From: Flammeovirgaceae bacterium
GTDB lineage: Bacteria > Bacteroidota > Bacteroidia > Cytophagales > Cyclobacteriaceae
Assembly: GCA_027487845.1 (NCBI GenBank)
Contig: JAIYCV010000047.1
Span: forward strand, 1 to 64,000
DNA length: 64,000 bases
Reading direction: 5' to 3'
In this document: piece after piece, positions 10,701-18,120 of the stretch
Layout of the letters: the number at the start of each line of letters is the position of its first letter
How positions within the stretch are numbered: the stretch's first letter is position 1
Notes under the pieces: generated by a model
What the model was told of the DNA's origin: nothing
The model's database searches: none
What the model saw: only the letters and a program-made list of their open reading frames with translations
Position numbers and translations under genes: made by a program

Positions 10701-10924
10701 TCAGCATCTTTTGCCGTTATCTTATATTTTCCGTCAGTATCGGAAGCCGTTCCATTGCTGGACCCTTTAACTACGATGTTTACCCCTGGCATGGGTGCAC
10801 CGTTTTCATCCGTGACAGTTCCAGAGACCACCCGATCTTGGGCGAACACTAGTACTGAGCACGAAAATAGAAGCAAAGAAAGACTGATTTGCTTCAAACT
10901 TTTGTACAGATTTCTCATGATCAT
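7712..10924 (-). CDS. SusC/RagA family TonB-linked outer-membrane receptor
   Basis: The 1070-residue protein has, in order, a signal peptide, a carboxypeptidase-like regulatory domain (VSGTVTDENGAPMPGVNI, about residues 32-105), a plug with the SusC signature (IRIRGIGTINNNEPLYVIDG, about 165-190) and a 22-strand-type barrel ending in a terminal Phe. It takes up a SusD-bound ligand using TonB energy. It is the first gene of the minus-strand module and has an unusually long upstream gap. MIMRN offers two possible starts (10924 or 10918). The adjacent SusD gene supports the SusC rather than a generic TonB-receptor call. Confidence 0.95.
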   Translation of the reverse strand: MIMRNLYKSLKQISLSLLLFSCSVLVFAQDRVVSGTVTDENGAPMPGVNIVVKGSSNGTASDTDGKYKITAKDADILVFSFIGYQNSEIAVGARSVVNSQMSLDVKTLSELVVVGYSSVEKKDLSSSVAVVDTKEMTKIAASNIGDQLIGRVAGVQVSTSGDPGSSQSIRIRGIGTINNNEPLYVIDGVPVSSEANFNFLNPSDIESMQILKDAAAASIYGSRAANGVIVITTKKGKGKSKLTIDYFTGTQDPARFPSMANPTELLQIRQGLAAGAGQTFNSSLFPKVDGVAVLPDYITRQGGFLAGAPEVDPSKYFINSDPTADASKNYQITAANKEGTNWFKEIFKPASKTSFTVSGSGGSDKGNYYFSANYFEHNGILIKNSYKRYQTRLNSSFNVAKNIRVGENINIAYQTTQAGLGNPSEGSPLKNAYAMPQIISVRDIKGYYGSPAGGNSNAGNPVAQQERAAAGNFGHTMRILGNMYAEVDFLKNFTFKTTFGLDYNNGPSQEYGYRNFEATEINSANTFRQKLFTNTSWVFTNVLNYNKAFGNHTISALIGYESRQSLSEGFEASGGALQFGDDPFYRTLGNVKAGTLAISSYANQNNLISQFANVNYNYADKYYFTATVRRDGSSRFINNKYGTFPSVSAAWRISKESFMADVSFISDLKLRGSYGTTGNNEVGNDYPGYTNYAQGPEKANYDLRGTGNSLVTGFQQETTANPNLKWETTTLANIAFDATFFNKFDVTLELYDRQTKDMIYGVQQPWEAGYIGTIAQNIGSMSNKGIDLQLNYRGKALNDELNFSIGLSGTHYVNKIINLDANGNPKVFGDGTRIGNPSVTSAGNPISQFRGYIADGLWTSQEQINSELFADKGDAKVGRIRFQDINKDGKINDDDIVNTGSPLPKIQLGLNLTASYKNFDVSAYFNGKYGNKNFNFLRYFNDFPAFQANYSKDMLYQAGKTLPVLDANDNYSSRLSSAYIESGSFTRLSNLVIGYSLPASLTQRYGLEKIRLYIQGQNLFTITSYKGLDPDIGVANLTEGFTSRRDLTIGLDNGRYPWARTFLVGANIQF

Positions 10925-11324
10925 ACATTTTGGTTTGGTTATAAAATTGATTTAGATGACTTCCGCAAAGACGAGTAGTTTGATAGGACAACTACTCTTC
11001 ATTTTAAAAATCAGGGTCAATTTAAGAAATTGTTAAGCAAACAATCAAATTTTGTTTGTGTTTTTATAAGAATCGTTTTCGCAATGGTTTGCGAAAATTT
11101 TTATGTTGAATACTTGCGAGAAAGTATTTGTCACTTCCAGTCAATAGTAAACTTGTGCGCGTAAACACATCAACTTTAGTCTTCGTACATCGATGTAGGC
11201 CATTTCTTACATCCGCAATCGTAGCCAAAATGAAAATTGGATATCAAACTTTTTGCTTTTGAATAACTTGAAAAGGAAAAGAATCAGTTGAATAAATCGT
11301 ATTTTTACACCATTTCATTCTATC
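10925..11324. other. Gene-free divergent region between susC and cysS
   Basis: This 400-bp stretch holds no convincing gene. It must contain the start signals of susC (leftward) and cysS (rightward), although I find no clean TAnnTTTG box for either. It has three palindromes: 11038-11044 with 11052-11058 (7 bp), 11076-11084 with 11089-11097 (9 bp, loop TGGT, then five T), and TACATCGATGTA at 11186-11197. They could be operators or leader structure for susC. No regulator gene is adjacent. Confidence 0.5.
11076..11102 (+). promoter_or_regulatory. Palindromic hairpin in the susC-cysS intergenic region
   Basis: A perfect 9-bp stem, TTTTCGCAA with TTGCGAAAA, encloses a 4-nt loop and is followed on the plus strand by five T. 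It resembles a small terminator, but no plus-strand gene lies upstream of it. It may be a block against transcription entering cysS, or an operator or structured part of the susC leader. Confidence 0.4.
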
Positions 11325-12827
11325 ATGCAGGCAAAAAAGCACCCTATTTTTATTACTAATTCATTGACCGGTAAAAAAGAACTTTTCAAACCGCTAGTTG
11401 ATGATTATGTTGGCATGTACGTCTGTGGCCCTACCGTTTATAGCGATGTTCATTTGGGCAACGTACGCACCTTTTTAACATTTGACGTCATCTCCAGGTA
11501 TTTTAGGTACCTGGGCTATAAAGTTAGGTATGTAAGAAACATAACCGATGTTGGACACTTGGAGAACGATGCAGACGAAGGGGAAGATAAAATAGCCAAA
11601 AAAGCACGCCTTCAGCAGTTGGAACCAATGGAAATTGTTCAAAAATATACGGTCGGCTTCCACGAAGTACTGAATCAATTCAACATATTATCCCCAAGCA
11701 TTGAGCCTACGGCCTCAGGCCATATTGTTGAGCAAATAAACCTAACAAAAACACTGTTAGAAAAGGGGTTTGCCTATGAAGTAAACGGATCTGTTTATTT
11801 CGATGTAAAAAAATACAACGGCCTCCACGACTATGGCATTCTTTCAAAAAGAAATATTGAAGACCTTATGGATAGTGGAAGGGCGCTAGACAGCCAGGAC
11901 GAAAAGCGAGAGAAGATCGATTTTGCACTTTGGAAAAAGGCATCGCCAAGCCACATCATGAGGTGGCCTTCGCTCTGGGGTGATGGCTTTCCTGGATGGC
12001 ATCTTGAGTGCACTGCGATGAGCACGAAATATTTGGGGGAAACCTTTGATATACACGGTGGCGGAATGGATTTGAAGTTTCCACATCATGAATGTGAAAT
12101 AGCGCAGGCAACTGCGCTAACTGGAAAGCCCCCTGTCAACTACTGGATACATTCTAATATGCTCACAGTAGATGGACAAAAGATGAGCAAATCTCTTGGC
12201 AATTCGTTCTTGCCTCATGAATTGTTTACAGGTACTCACAAACTGCTAGACAAAGGCTACAGCCCAATGACTGTGCGGTTCTTTATGCTTCAATCTAATT
12301 ATTCCAGCACGTTAGATTTTTCAAATGAGGCATTGCAGGCGGCCGAAAAGGGTTTTAAGAGAATTTCCAGTGCTTTAGCGGTAATCAAGAAGTTGAAATA
12401 CGAAACGGCTTCATCGTTAAATCATGAGTTAGATTCAGATTTAAATCGACTCTCTAGTGACTGCCTTACCAACATGAGTGATGACTTTAACACGGCTAAA
12501 ACACTAGCTGTATTATTTGAGATGTCCTCTCGAATTAATGATTTTAAATCTGGCATAAAAAGGGTATCAGAAGTTACAAGGGACACTTTCGAAAACTTTA
12601 AGGCCAGCTACGTTGGCTTTATGGAAGAAGTATTGGGCTTAACAGATGAGGTAGAGAACAATAACAAATTGTTAGTGGGTACTATAAACGTGTTAATCGC
12701 GTTAAGAAAAAGAGCTAGAGAAGATAAAAACTTTCCATTATCTGATAAAATAAGAGACGATCTAAAGGCGCTAGGTGTTCAATTAATGGATGGAAAGGAC
12801 GGAGAGATGAATTACAGTATTGATTAG
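11325..12827 (+). CDS. cysS: Cysteine--tRNA ligase
   Basis: This class I aminoacyl-tRNA synthetase charges tRNA-Cys in the cytoplasm. At 500 residues it is of normal family length. The HIGH-type motif is HLGN at 43-46, preceded by CGPTVYS whose Cys34 is a zinc ligand. Further zinc ligands are expected in WHLEC (225-229) and the HHECE segment (254-258). The KMSKS loop is exact at 286-290. The C-terminal part is the DALR/anticodon-binding region. No other start lies nearby and the ATG at 11325 gives the usual N-terminus. The gene is followed at 76 bp by yidD on the same strand. Confidence 0.98.
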   Translation: MQAKKHPIFITNSLTGKKELFKPLVDDYVGMYVCGPTVYSDVHLGNVRTFLTFDVISRYFRYLGYKVRYVRNITDVGHLENDADEGEDKIAKKARLQQLEPMEIVQKYTVGFHEVLNQFNILSPSIEPTASGHIVEQINLTKTLLEKGFAYEVNGSVYFDVKKYNGLHDYGILSKRNIEDLMDSGRALDSQDEKREKIDFALWKKASPSHIMRWPSLWGDGFPGWHLECTAMSTKYLGETFDIHGGGMDLKFPHHECEIAQATALTGKPPVNYWIHSNMLTVDGQKMSKSLGNSFLPHELFTGTHKLLDKGYSPMTVRFFMLQSNYSSTLDFSNEALQAAEKGFKRISSALAVIKKLKYETASSLNHELDSDLNRLSSDCLTNMSDDFNTAKTLAVLFEMSSRINDFKSGIKRVSEVTRDTFENFKASYVGFMEEVLGLTDEVENNNKLLVGTINVLIALRKRAREDKNFPLSDKIRDDLKALGVQLMDGKDGEMNYSID

Positions 12828-12903
12828 CAAAGCCAGAAATGAAAATTGGTAGTAATGAAAAAATAACATCGTGGTGGCAAAGTCAAACGATTTAGAGTAA
12901 AAA

Positions 12904-13128
12904 ATGTTAAAGAAAATTTTTATCCTACCTATCCGAATTTATCAAGCTACTATTTCACCCATGTTGGGAGCTCATTGTAGGCATACACCCTCTTGCTCTC
13001 AGTATGCAATTGAATCTATCCAAGAATGGGGAGTGCTCAAAGGAATTTGGATCGGATCAAAACGCATAGCACGATGTCATCCTTGGGGAACTAGTGGTTA
13101 TGACCCCGTCCCAAAAAGAAAAATCTAG
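12904..13128 (+). CDS. yidD: Membrane protein insertion efficiency factor YidD
   Basis: This 74-residue protein is of the usual YidD size. It shows the family core: an N-terminal amphipathic stretch, then [19 protein letters not shown], the conserved SCSxYA element, and a C-terminal [14 protein letters not shown]. YidD helps YidC insert inner-membrane proteins. In many genomes it is next to rnpA and yidC; here it is 76 bp after cysS, possibly in one transcript. Confidence 0.96.
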   Translation: MLKKIFILPIRIYQATISPMLGAHCRHTPSCSQYAIESIQEWGVLKGIWIGSKRIARCHPWGTSGYDPVPKRKI

Positions 13129-13397
13129 TTTCGTTTATTAATAACTAGCAATTAGCTCGAAGTTTCACAGCGGCAGATAATGCTAACAATGGCCTAGAAA
13201 ACTAGAGCGCGCTATCTCTTTTCCTTCGGAATGGAAGTCATTATCTTAATCGTTCGGCTAACGTAACGTTTTAGCAAAATAGGGAATCAAACATCTGATG
13301 AAAGTCAATGCGAAAAATTTTTTCGAGAAAAAGTTAAAAAAAGAAAGTAAAAAATCAAATCATTTATTTCTACTTTTAGAACTTTAAATCAGATTTT

Positions 13398-14135
13398 GTG
13401 AAGTCCGCATATAACTACTTACTAGTTTTTTTATTTTGTTTAACACGGGTACAGGGCATTGTGGCGCAAAACGCTTCCCTGTCTACTTCTGCAAAAGTGG
13501 AAAAGAAAATCAAATTACTTGAAGTTCTTTACGATGAGACGATAGAAAATAATGCGCATTTATACAACGGTACAGAGTATATCCCTTACAGTCGAAATAC
13601 AGAGGGACATCCTTATTACTCCACTGAAGCTCCAATTACGGGCTCAATTACTTACTCCAACCAATTCTACAAAAGAGTTTCTTTGCAATACGATTTACTT
13701 TATGACAAAGTAGTTATTGAACATTCTATTTACTCAAGCAGCGTGCAACTTATCGATAAAAATATAAAAGACTTCAGCCTTGGAGACCGAAATTTTATCC
13801 ACCTCGTAACCGATTCAACCAAGGCGAACGTTTCGTCTGGCTTCTATGAACTTCTTTACAATGGAAAAAGTCAGTGTTTAGCAAAACGGAGAAAAACGAT
13901 AATTCAGAGGGTTAAAAATGGAGAATTACAAGTAACATTTGATGAACGTTCAAGGCTATTTATTCTGAAAAACGAAAAATACTTCTTGATTAATTCAAAA
14001 CGAGATCTAAAAAATATTTTTCAAAATAAATCGATTTCTGTGTCGCAATTTATCAGAAAAAATAAACTGAGTTTTACACAAGATAAAGAAAATACGATGG
14101 TGAAAGTGGCGGCTTTTTTTGACGAACAGAAATGA
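13398..14135 (+). CDS. Secreted protein of unknown function, first gene of the STN-receptor module
   Basis: The 245-residue protein starts at GTG. A clear Sec signal peptide ends near AQNA (about residue 25). The mature part is mixed beta with many Tyr and Lys (NGTEYIPYSRNTEGHPYY, then KNEKYFLINSKRDLKNIF) and no catalytic motif that I recognise. Its stop overlaps the ATG of the TonB receptor by 4 bp, so the two are probably coupled, and a periplasmic or surface partner role is likely. I cannot assign a function. Confidence 0.75.
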   Translation: MKSAYNYLLVFLFCLTRVQGIVAQNASLSTSAKVEKKIKLLEVLYDETIENNAHLYNGTEYIPYSRNTEGHPYYSTEAPITGSITYSNQFYKRVSLQYDLLYDKVVIEHSIYSSSVQLIDKNIKDFSLGDRNFIHLVTDSTKANVSSGFYELLYNGKSQCLAKRRKTIIQRVKNGELQVTFDERSRLFILKNEKYFLINSKRDLKNIFQNKSISVSQFIRKNKLSFTQDKENTMVKVAAFFDEQK

Positions 14136-16909
14136 AAGGAATAAAGCATCTGAAGCAGGCAGTACTTGTACTCATTTTTTTAGAAAGCTACTCGTCTTGT
14201 CTGGCTCAAGAGGGCAAACTTTTCAGTTTGGATCTTTCAAATTCAAGTTTTTCAGAATTTGTAACAACCTTAGAATCCAAAAGTTCCTATCGCTTCTTTT
14301 ACGCTAGCGGCTTCACCGACAGTATAAGGGTAACGTTGAGTGTAAGAAATCAACCGATCAATTCAATCTTGGATAAGGTGTTGCTTAATTTAGGCCTCTC
14401 TTATTCTATTGATGCTCAAGAAAATGTTTTTGTCACCAGAATTAGGCAAATTCAGACAGACCTACCTGTTGGATTTTATGATGGAAAAGATATTTCCAAT
14501 AAAACAATAAATTCTGCTGCCTATGATTTCATGGGGCTGGAAAAAAATAAAGCCACCCTATTAGCCGAGGCAAAGGTTTATGATATTGGTATTAAAACAA
14601 GTCAGATAAAACCTGGAAATGCAATCATCACTGGCTATGTCAAAGACATTGATTCAGGCGAGCCAATAACTGGTGCTGTTGTTTTTACCGAAAATCCTCG
14701 CATTGGAGTTAGTACGGATGCATACGGATTTTACTCCATCACGCTCAGCACGGGTAGGCATGAATTGGTGATTAAAAGTGTGGGCATGAAAACCACCACA
14801 CGCCAAGTAATGTTGTATTCTGATGGAAAGTTGGAAATAGAAACCCAACAAGACGTAACGCAACTTAAAGAAGTAGTTGTTCAATCAACCAGCGATCTAA
14901 ATGTATCGGGAATTCAGATGGGAGTCGAAAAACTTGATATTAAAACGATGAAAAAAATGCCGAGTGTGCTTGGCGAAGCGGACGTTTTAAGAGTGGCGTT
15001 GATGCTACCAGGTGTTCAATCTGTTGGCGAAGGAACAACTGGTCTTAACGTACGCGGGGGTGCCACCAATCAGAATTTAATCTTGCTTAATGACGGAGTT
15101 ATTTACAATCCTACTCATCTCTTCGGCTTCTTCTCTGCCTTCAATCCCGATATTGTAAAAAGTGTTGAACTTTATAAAAGCGGGATCCCCGCGGAATATG
15201 GAGGCCGTCTTTCGTCTGTTATGGATATTGTAAGTCGCGAGGGAAACAAAAAGAAATTTGTGGCTTCGGGCGGAATCAGTCCCGTTACCGGGAGGATTAC
15301 CTTGGAAGGCCCCATCATTAAAGACAAAACATCCATTTTATTGAGTGGCAGGTCGACTTATTCCGACTGGCTGCTGAAGCAGCTTCCCAGTAAAACATTA
15401 CAAAATAGTGGAGGATCATTCTTTGATTTCAATGTCATCGTCAACCATGAAATGAATGATAAAAATAATCTGTCCTTATCAGCGTATAGGAGCAACGATG
15501 ATTTCAAACTTGGAAGTGACACTCTTTATGGATATCAAAATCAAAATGTTGTTGCTAAATGGAAACACGAATTCAGCAATAAATTATATGGTGTCTTCAC
15601 GGGCGGCTTTAGTCAGTATAAGTTCTCGATGGCAAGTGATAAAAATCCATTGAATTCGTTTGATTTTAAGTACTCAATTCTGCAGTCCAATGCGAAAGCA
15701 GATTATGTTTACCATCCTAATTCAAAGCACACATTGCATTTTGGTGGAACCGCCATTCTGTATAACTTATCGCCAGGCGAGTATCGACCAAAAGGGAGTA
15801 GATCGCTTGTTGTTTCAAATGTGTTAGAGAATGAACAAGGTTTAGAGACTGCCGCCTACATCAGTGATAACCTTGATATTAATCCAAGATTATCGATAAC
15901 GTATGGGCTCAGGTTCTCGGCATTTCAGTATTTAGGAGCAAAAAAAGTGTATCAATATGCAGCTGGGGCGTCAAAGGAAAAGAGCACTCAAATAGATTCA
16001 TTAAATTATTCCGCGGGATCTATCATTGCCAATTATTTTGGGCCCGAGCCAAGAGTATCTCTGAAATATACATTATCAGAAAATTCATCTGTTAAATTTA
16101 GTTATAACCGAACGCGTCAATATATACAGATGCTATCAAATACCACAGCCATTGCTCCGGCCGATACTTGGAAATTGAGTGACGGTTATATTAAGCCACA
16201 AATTGGTGATCAAGTGTCGGTTGGCCTTTATAAGAATTTACGATCAAATACGCTAGAGTTCTCGTTCGAAGCCTATTACAAAACCATTCAACACGCGTTG
16301 GATTTTAAAAGTGGAGCAGCCTTAATACTAAATAAACAGATAGAAACGGACGTGCTAGATGCTAAAGGCAAGGCCTATGGAATAGAAATCTTGTTGAAGA
16401 AAACGAGTGGAAAACTGAATGGGTGGATTAGCTATACCTATTCGCGCTCTTTTGTGCAAACACAAGGAATTTTTTCATCTGAAACAATTAACAGGGGTGA
16501 GTACTATCCTAGTAACTTCGATAAACCACATGCATTAAATGTTATCACCAACTATAAGTTTAGCCATCGATTAAATGTATCCGCAACGTTCACCTATAGC
16601 ACTGGTCGGCCAATCACATTACCGCAAGCCAAATATGACATTGGCGGAGCTTCGAGGCTTTTCTACGGTGACCGCAATCAATATCGAATTCCAGATTATC
16701 TACGAACCGACCTGTCCGTAAACTGGGAGGGAAATCATAAAAACAAAAAATTGGCGCATGGTTCGTGGTCAGTAAGCATTTATAATTTGTTGGGACGTGC
16801 AAATCCCTATTCTATTTACTTCGAATCGAAAGATGGAATAGTAAAAGGATACAAACTTTCTGTTTTTAATCAACCGATACCAACTGTCACCTACAACTTT
16901 AGATTTTAA
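14132..16909 (+). CDS. STN-domain TonB-dependent receptor with carboxypeptidase-like regulatory domain
   Basis: The 925-residue outer-membrane protein has a signal peptide, then an STN (secretin/TonB short N-terminal) domain at about 30-105 (LDLSNSSFSEFVTTLE, YRFFYASGF). A carboxypeptidase-like regulatory domain follows at about 165-250 (ITGYVKDIDSGEPITGAVV), then a plug with GTTGLNVRGGATNQNLILLN near 295-320, and a barrel ending in YNFRF. STN receptors usually signal through a FecR-like anti-sigma factor, but no such gene is in the window. The gene is coupled to the upstream secreted protein (ATGA overlap) and lies 4 bp before the DUF4249 gene. This receptor, DUF4249 lipoprotein and large-protein order suggests a dedicated uptake or surface-assembly module with unknown substrate. 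Confidence 0.92.
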   Translation: MKGIKHLKQAVLVLIFLESYSSCLAQEGKLFSLDLSNSSFSEFVTTLESKSSYRFFYASGFTDSIRVTLSVRNQPINSILDKVLLNLGLSYSIDAQENVFVTRIRQIQTDLPVGFYDGKDISNKTINSAAYDFMGLEKNKATLLAEAKVYDIGIKTSQIKPGNAIITGYVKDIDSGEPITGAVVFTENPRIGVSTDAYGFYSITLSTGRHELVIKSVGMKTTTRQVMLYSDGKLEIETQQDVTQLKEVVVQSTSDLNVSGIQMGVEKLDIKTMKKMPSVLGEADVLRVALMLPGVQSVGEGTTGLNVRGGATNQNLILLNDGVIYNPTHLFGFFSAFNPDIVKSVELYKSGIPAEYGGRLSSVMDIVSREGNKKKFVASGGISPVTGRITLEGPIIKDKTSILLSGRSTYSDWLLKQLPSKTLQNSGGSFFDFNVIVNHEMNDKNNLSLSAYRSNDDFKLGSDTLYGYQNQNVVAKWKHEFSNKLYGVFTGGFSQYKFSMASDKNPLNSFDFKYSILQSNAKADYVYHPNSKHTLHFGGTAILYNLSPGEYRPKGSRSLVVSNVLENEQGLETAAYISDNLDINPRLSITYGLRFSAFQYLGAKKVYQYAAGASKEKSTQIDSLNYSAGSIIANYFGPEPRVSLKYTLSENSSVKFSYNRTRQYIQMLSNTTAIAPADTWKLSDGYIKPQIGDQVSVGLYKNLRSNTLEFSFEAYYKTIQHALDFKSGAALILNKQIETDVLDAKGKAYGIEILLKKTSGKLNGWISYTYSRSFVQTQGIFSSETINRGEYYPSNFDKPHALNVITNYKFSHRLNVSATFTYSTGRPITLPQAKYDIGGASRLFYGDRNQYRIPDYLRTDLSVNWEGNHKNKKLAHGSWSVSIYNLLGRANPYSIYFESKDGIVKGYKLSVFNQPIPTVTYNFRF

Positions 16910-16913
16910 AGCT

Positions 16914-18083
16914 ATGAGTTTTCGAGCTCTTTTAAGGAGGCTAGTGCCAATGAGTTTTATCGCTGTTATCGGGTGTATTGAGCCTTATACCCCAGAACTA
17001 AATCCGAACGCTGACAAATTTTTGGTAATCGATGCGTTTTTCAATACCGATGGTAATAGTGAAGTTATCTTGTCGAGAACTCAAAGTTTATATGATACAG
17101 ATGTCCCACAAGTTGTAACTAACGCTACTGTTGAAGTGGAAAGCAGCAATGGAGAACGCTATCGATTTTCGCAAACTGGATCAGGTAAATATTCTACTTT
17201 TCAAAGGGGTTTATCATTGGCTAACACATACCGAATAATTGTCACCACTGCCGATGGTAAAAAATACCAATCACCCTTTGTCCAAGCCTCACCTTCGCCC
17301 AGAATTGATTCAGTTACATGGGAGGTAACATCTGACCAAGGCGTTCAGATCTACGCAAACACACGAGATGCAGAGAATAAAACAAAAAGATATTTATGGA
17401 AGTACACGGAGACTTGGTTGTATACTTCAGCGTTTCAATCAAGTTATTTTTGGGAAAATGGCAGTATCTACTTGAGACCAGCTGGCGATGATATCTATCG
17501 CTGTTATCAAACAGAATTTTCTACGAAAATACTCTATAGCACCACCGAGTCGTTGGCAGAAGATATTGTGTCGAAGTTCCCTGTAACATACATCCCGCGA
17601 ACTTCAGAGCGAATTTCAAACAAGTACAGTATCTTAGTTACCCAATTTGGATTAACGCAGGAAGGTCTTGATTATTGGACTCAGCTGAAAAAAAACACAG
17701 AAAATCTAGGAACATTGTTTGATCCTCAGCCATCCATTATTTCGGGCAATATTCAAAATACGAATGATCCAAAAGAAGTTGTTCTTGGATTTTTTAGTGC
17801 GGGGGTAAGTTCCGAAAAGAGAATCTTTATACCCGTAGAAAAACTGACACGGTTAAGCTTTCCAAATTATGACACGAAATATAAAAATTGCGCTTCAACG
17901 CTTTTGCAAGTTAACGAGATACCGACTTGGAATGGATTTGCGAACGAACTGTTAATTGGCCCCGTTTATTCTGTTCCCAATGGAGGCCCTCCCCAACTGC
18001 TCGGTTATTCAAAGGGATCGATTGAGTGCGTGGATTGCAGAAGAAAAAACGGCACGAACGTGAAACCTGCTTTTTGGCAATAA
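16914..18083 (+). CDS. DUF4249 domain lipoprotein
   Basis: The 389-residue lipoprotein has a lipobox ending at Cys21 (VIGC). A second ATG at residue 13 would give a shorter signal peptide. The mature start EPYTPELNPNADKFLVIDAF and the following immunoglobulin-like beta region match the DUF4249 family. The family is found in Bacteroidota almost always just after a TonB receptor, as here (4 bp away). It is probably a surface or periplasmic partner of the receptor. No enzymatic residues are visible and the function is unknown. Confidence 0.85.
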   Translation: MSFRALLRRLVPMSFIAVIGCIEPYTPELNPNADKFLVIDAFFNTDGNSEVILSRTQSLYDTDVPQVVTNATVEVESSNGERYRFSQTGSGKYSTFQRGLSLANTYRIIVTTADGKKYQSPFVQASPSPRIDSVTWEVTSDQGVQIYANTRDAENKTKRYLWKYTETWLYTSAFQSSYFWENGSIYLRPAGDDIYRCYQTEFSTKILYSTTESLAEDIVSKFPVTYIPRTSERISNKYSILVTQFGLTQEGLDYWTQLKKNTENLGTLFDPQPSIISGNIQNTNDPKEVVLGFFSAGVSSEKRIFIPVEKLTRLSFPNYDTKYKNCASTLLQVNEIPTWNGFANELLIGPVYSVPNGGPPQLLGYSKGSIECVDCRRKNGTNVKPAFWQ

Positions 18084-18120
18084 ACTGGCTTATGAACTTT
18101 TTTATCACCTCCCCTATTCA

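Noticed and set aside
13129-13397. Possible RNA gene or terminator between yidD and the next gene
   Set aside because: Only short A/T palindromes (for example CGAAAAA/TTTTTTCG at 13311-13325) are seen; no tRNA cloverleaf or strong hairpin with T-tract.
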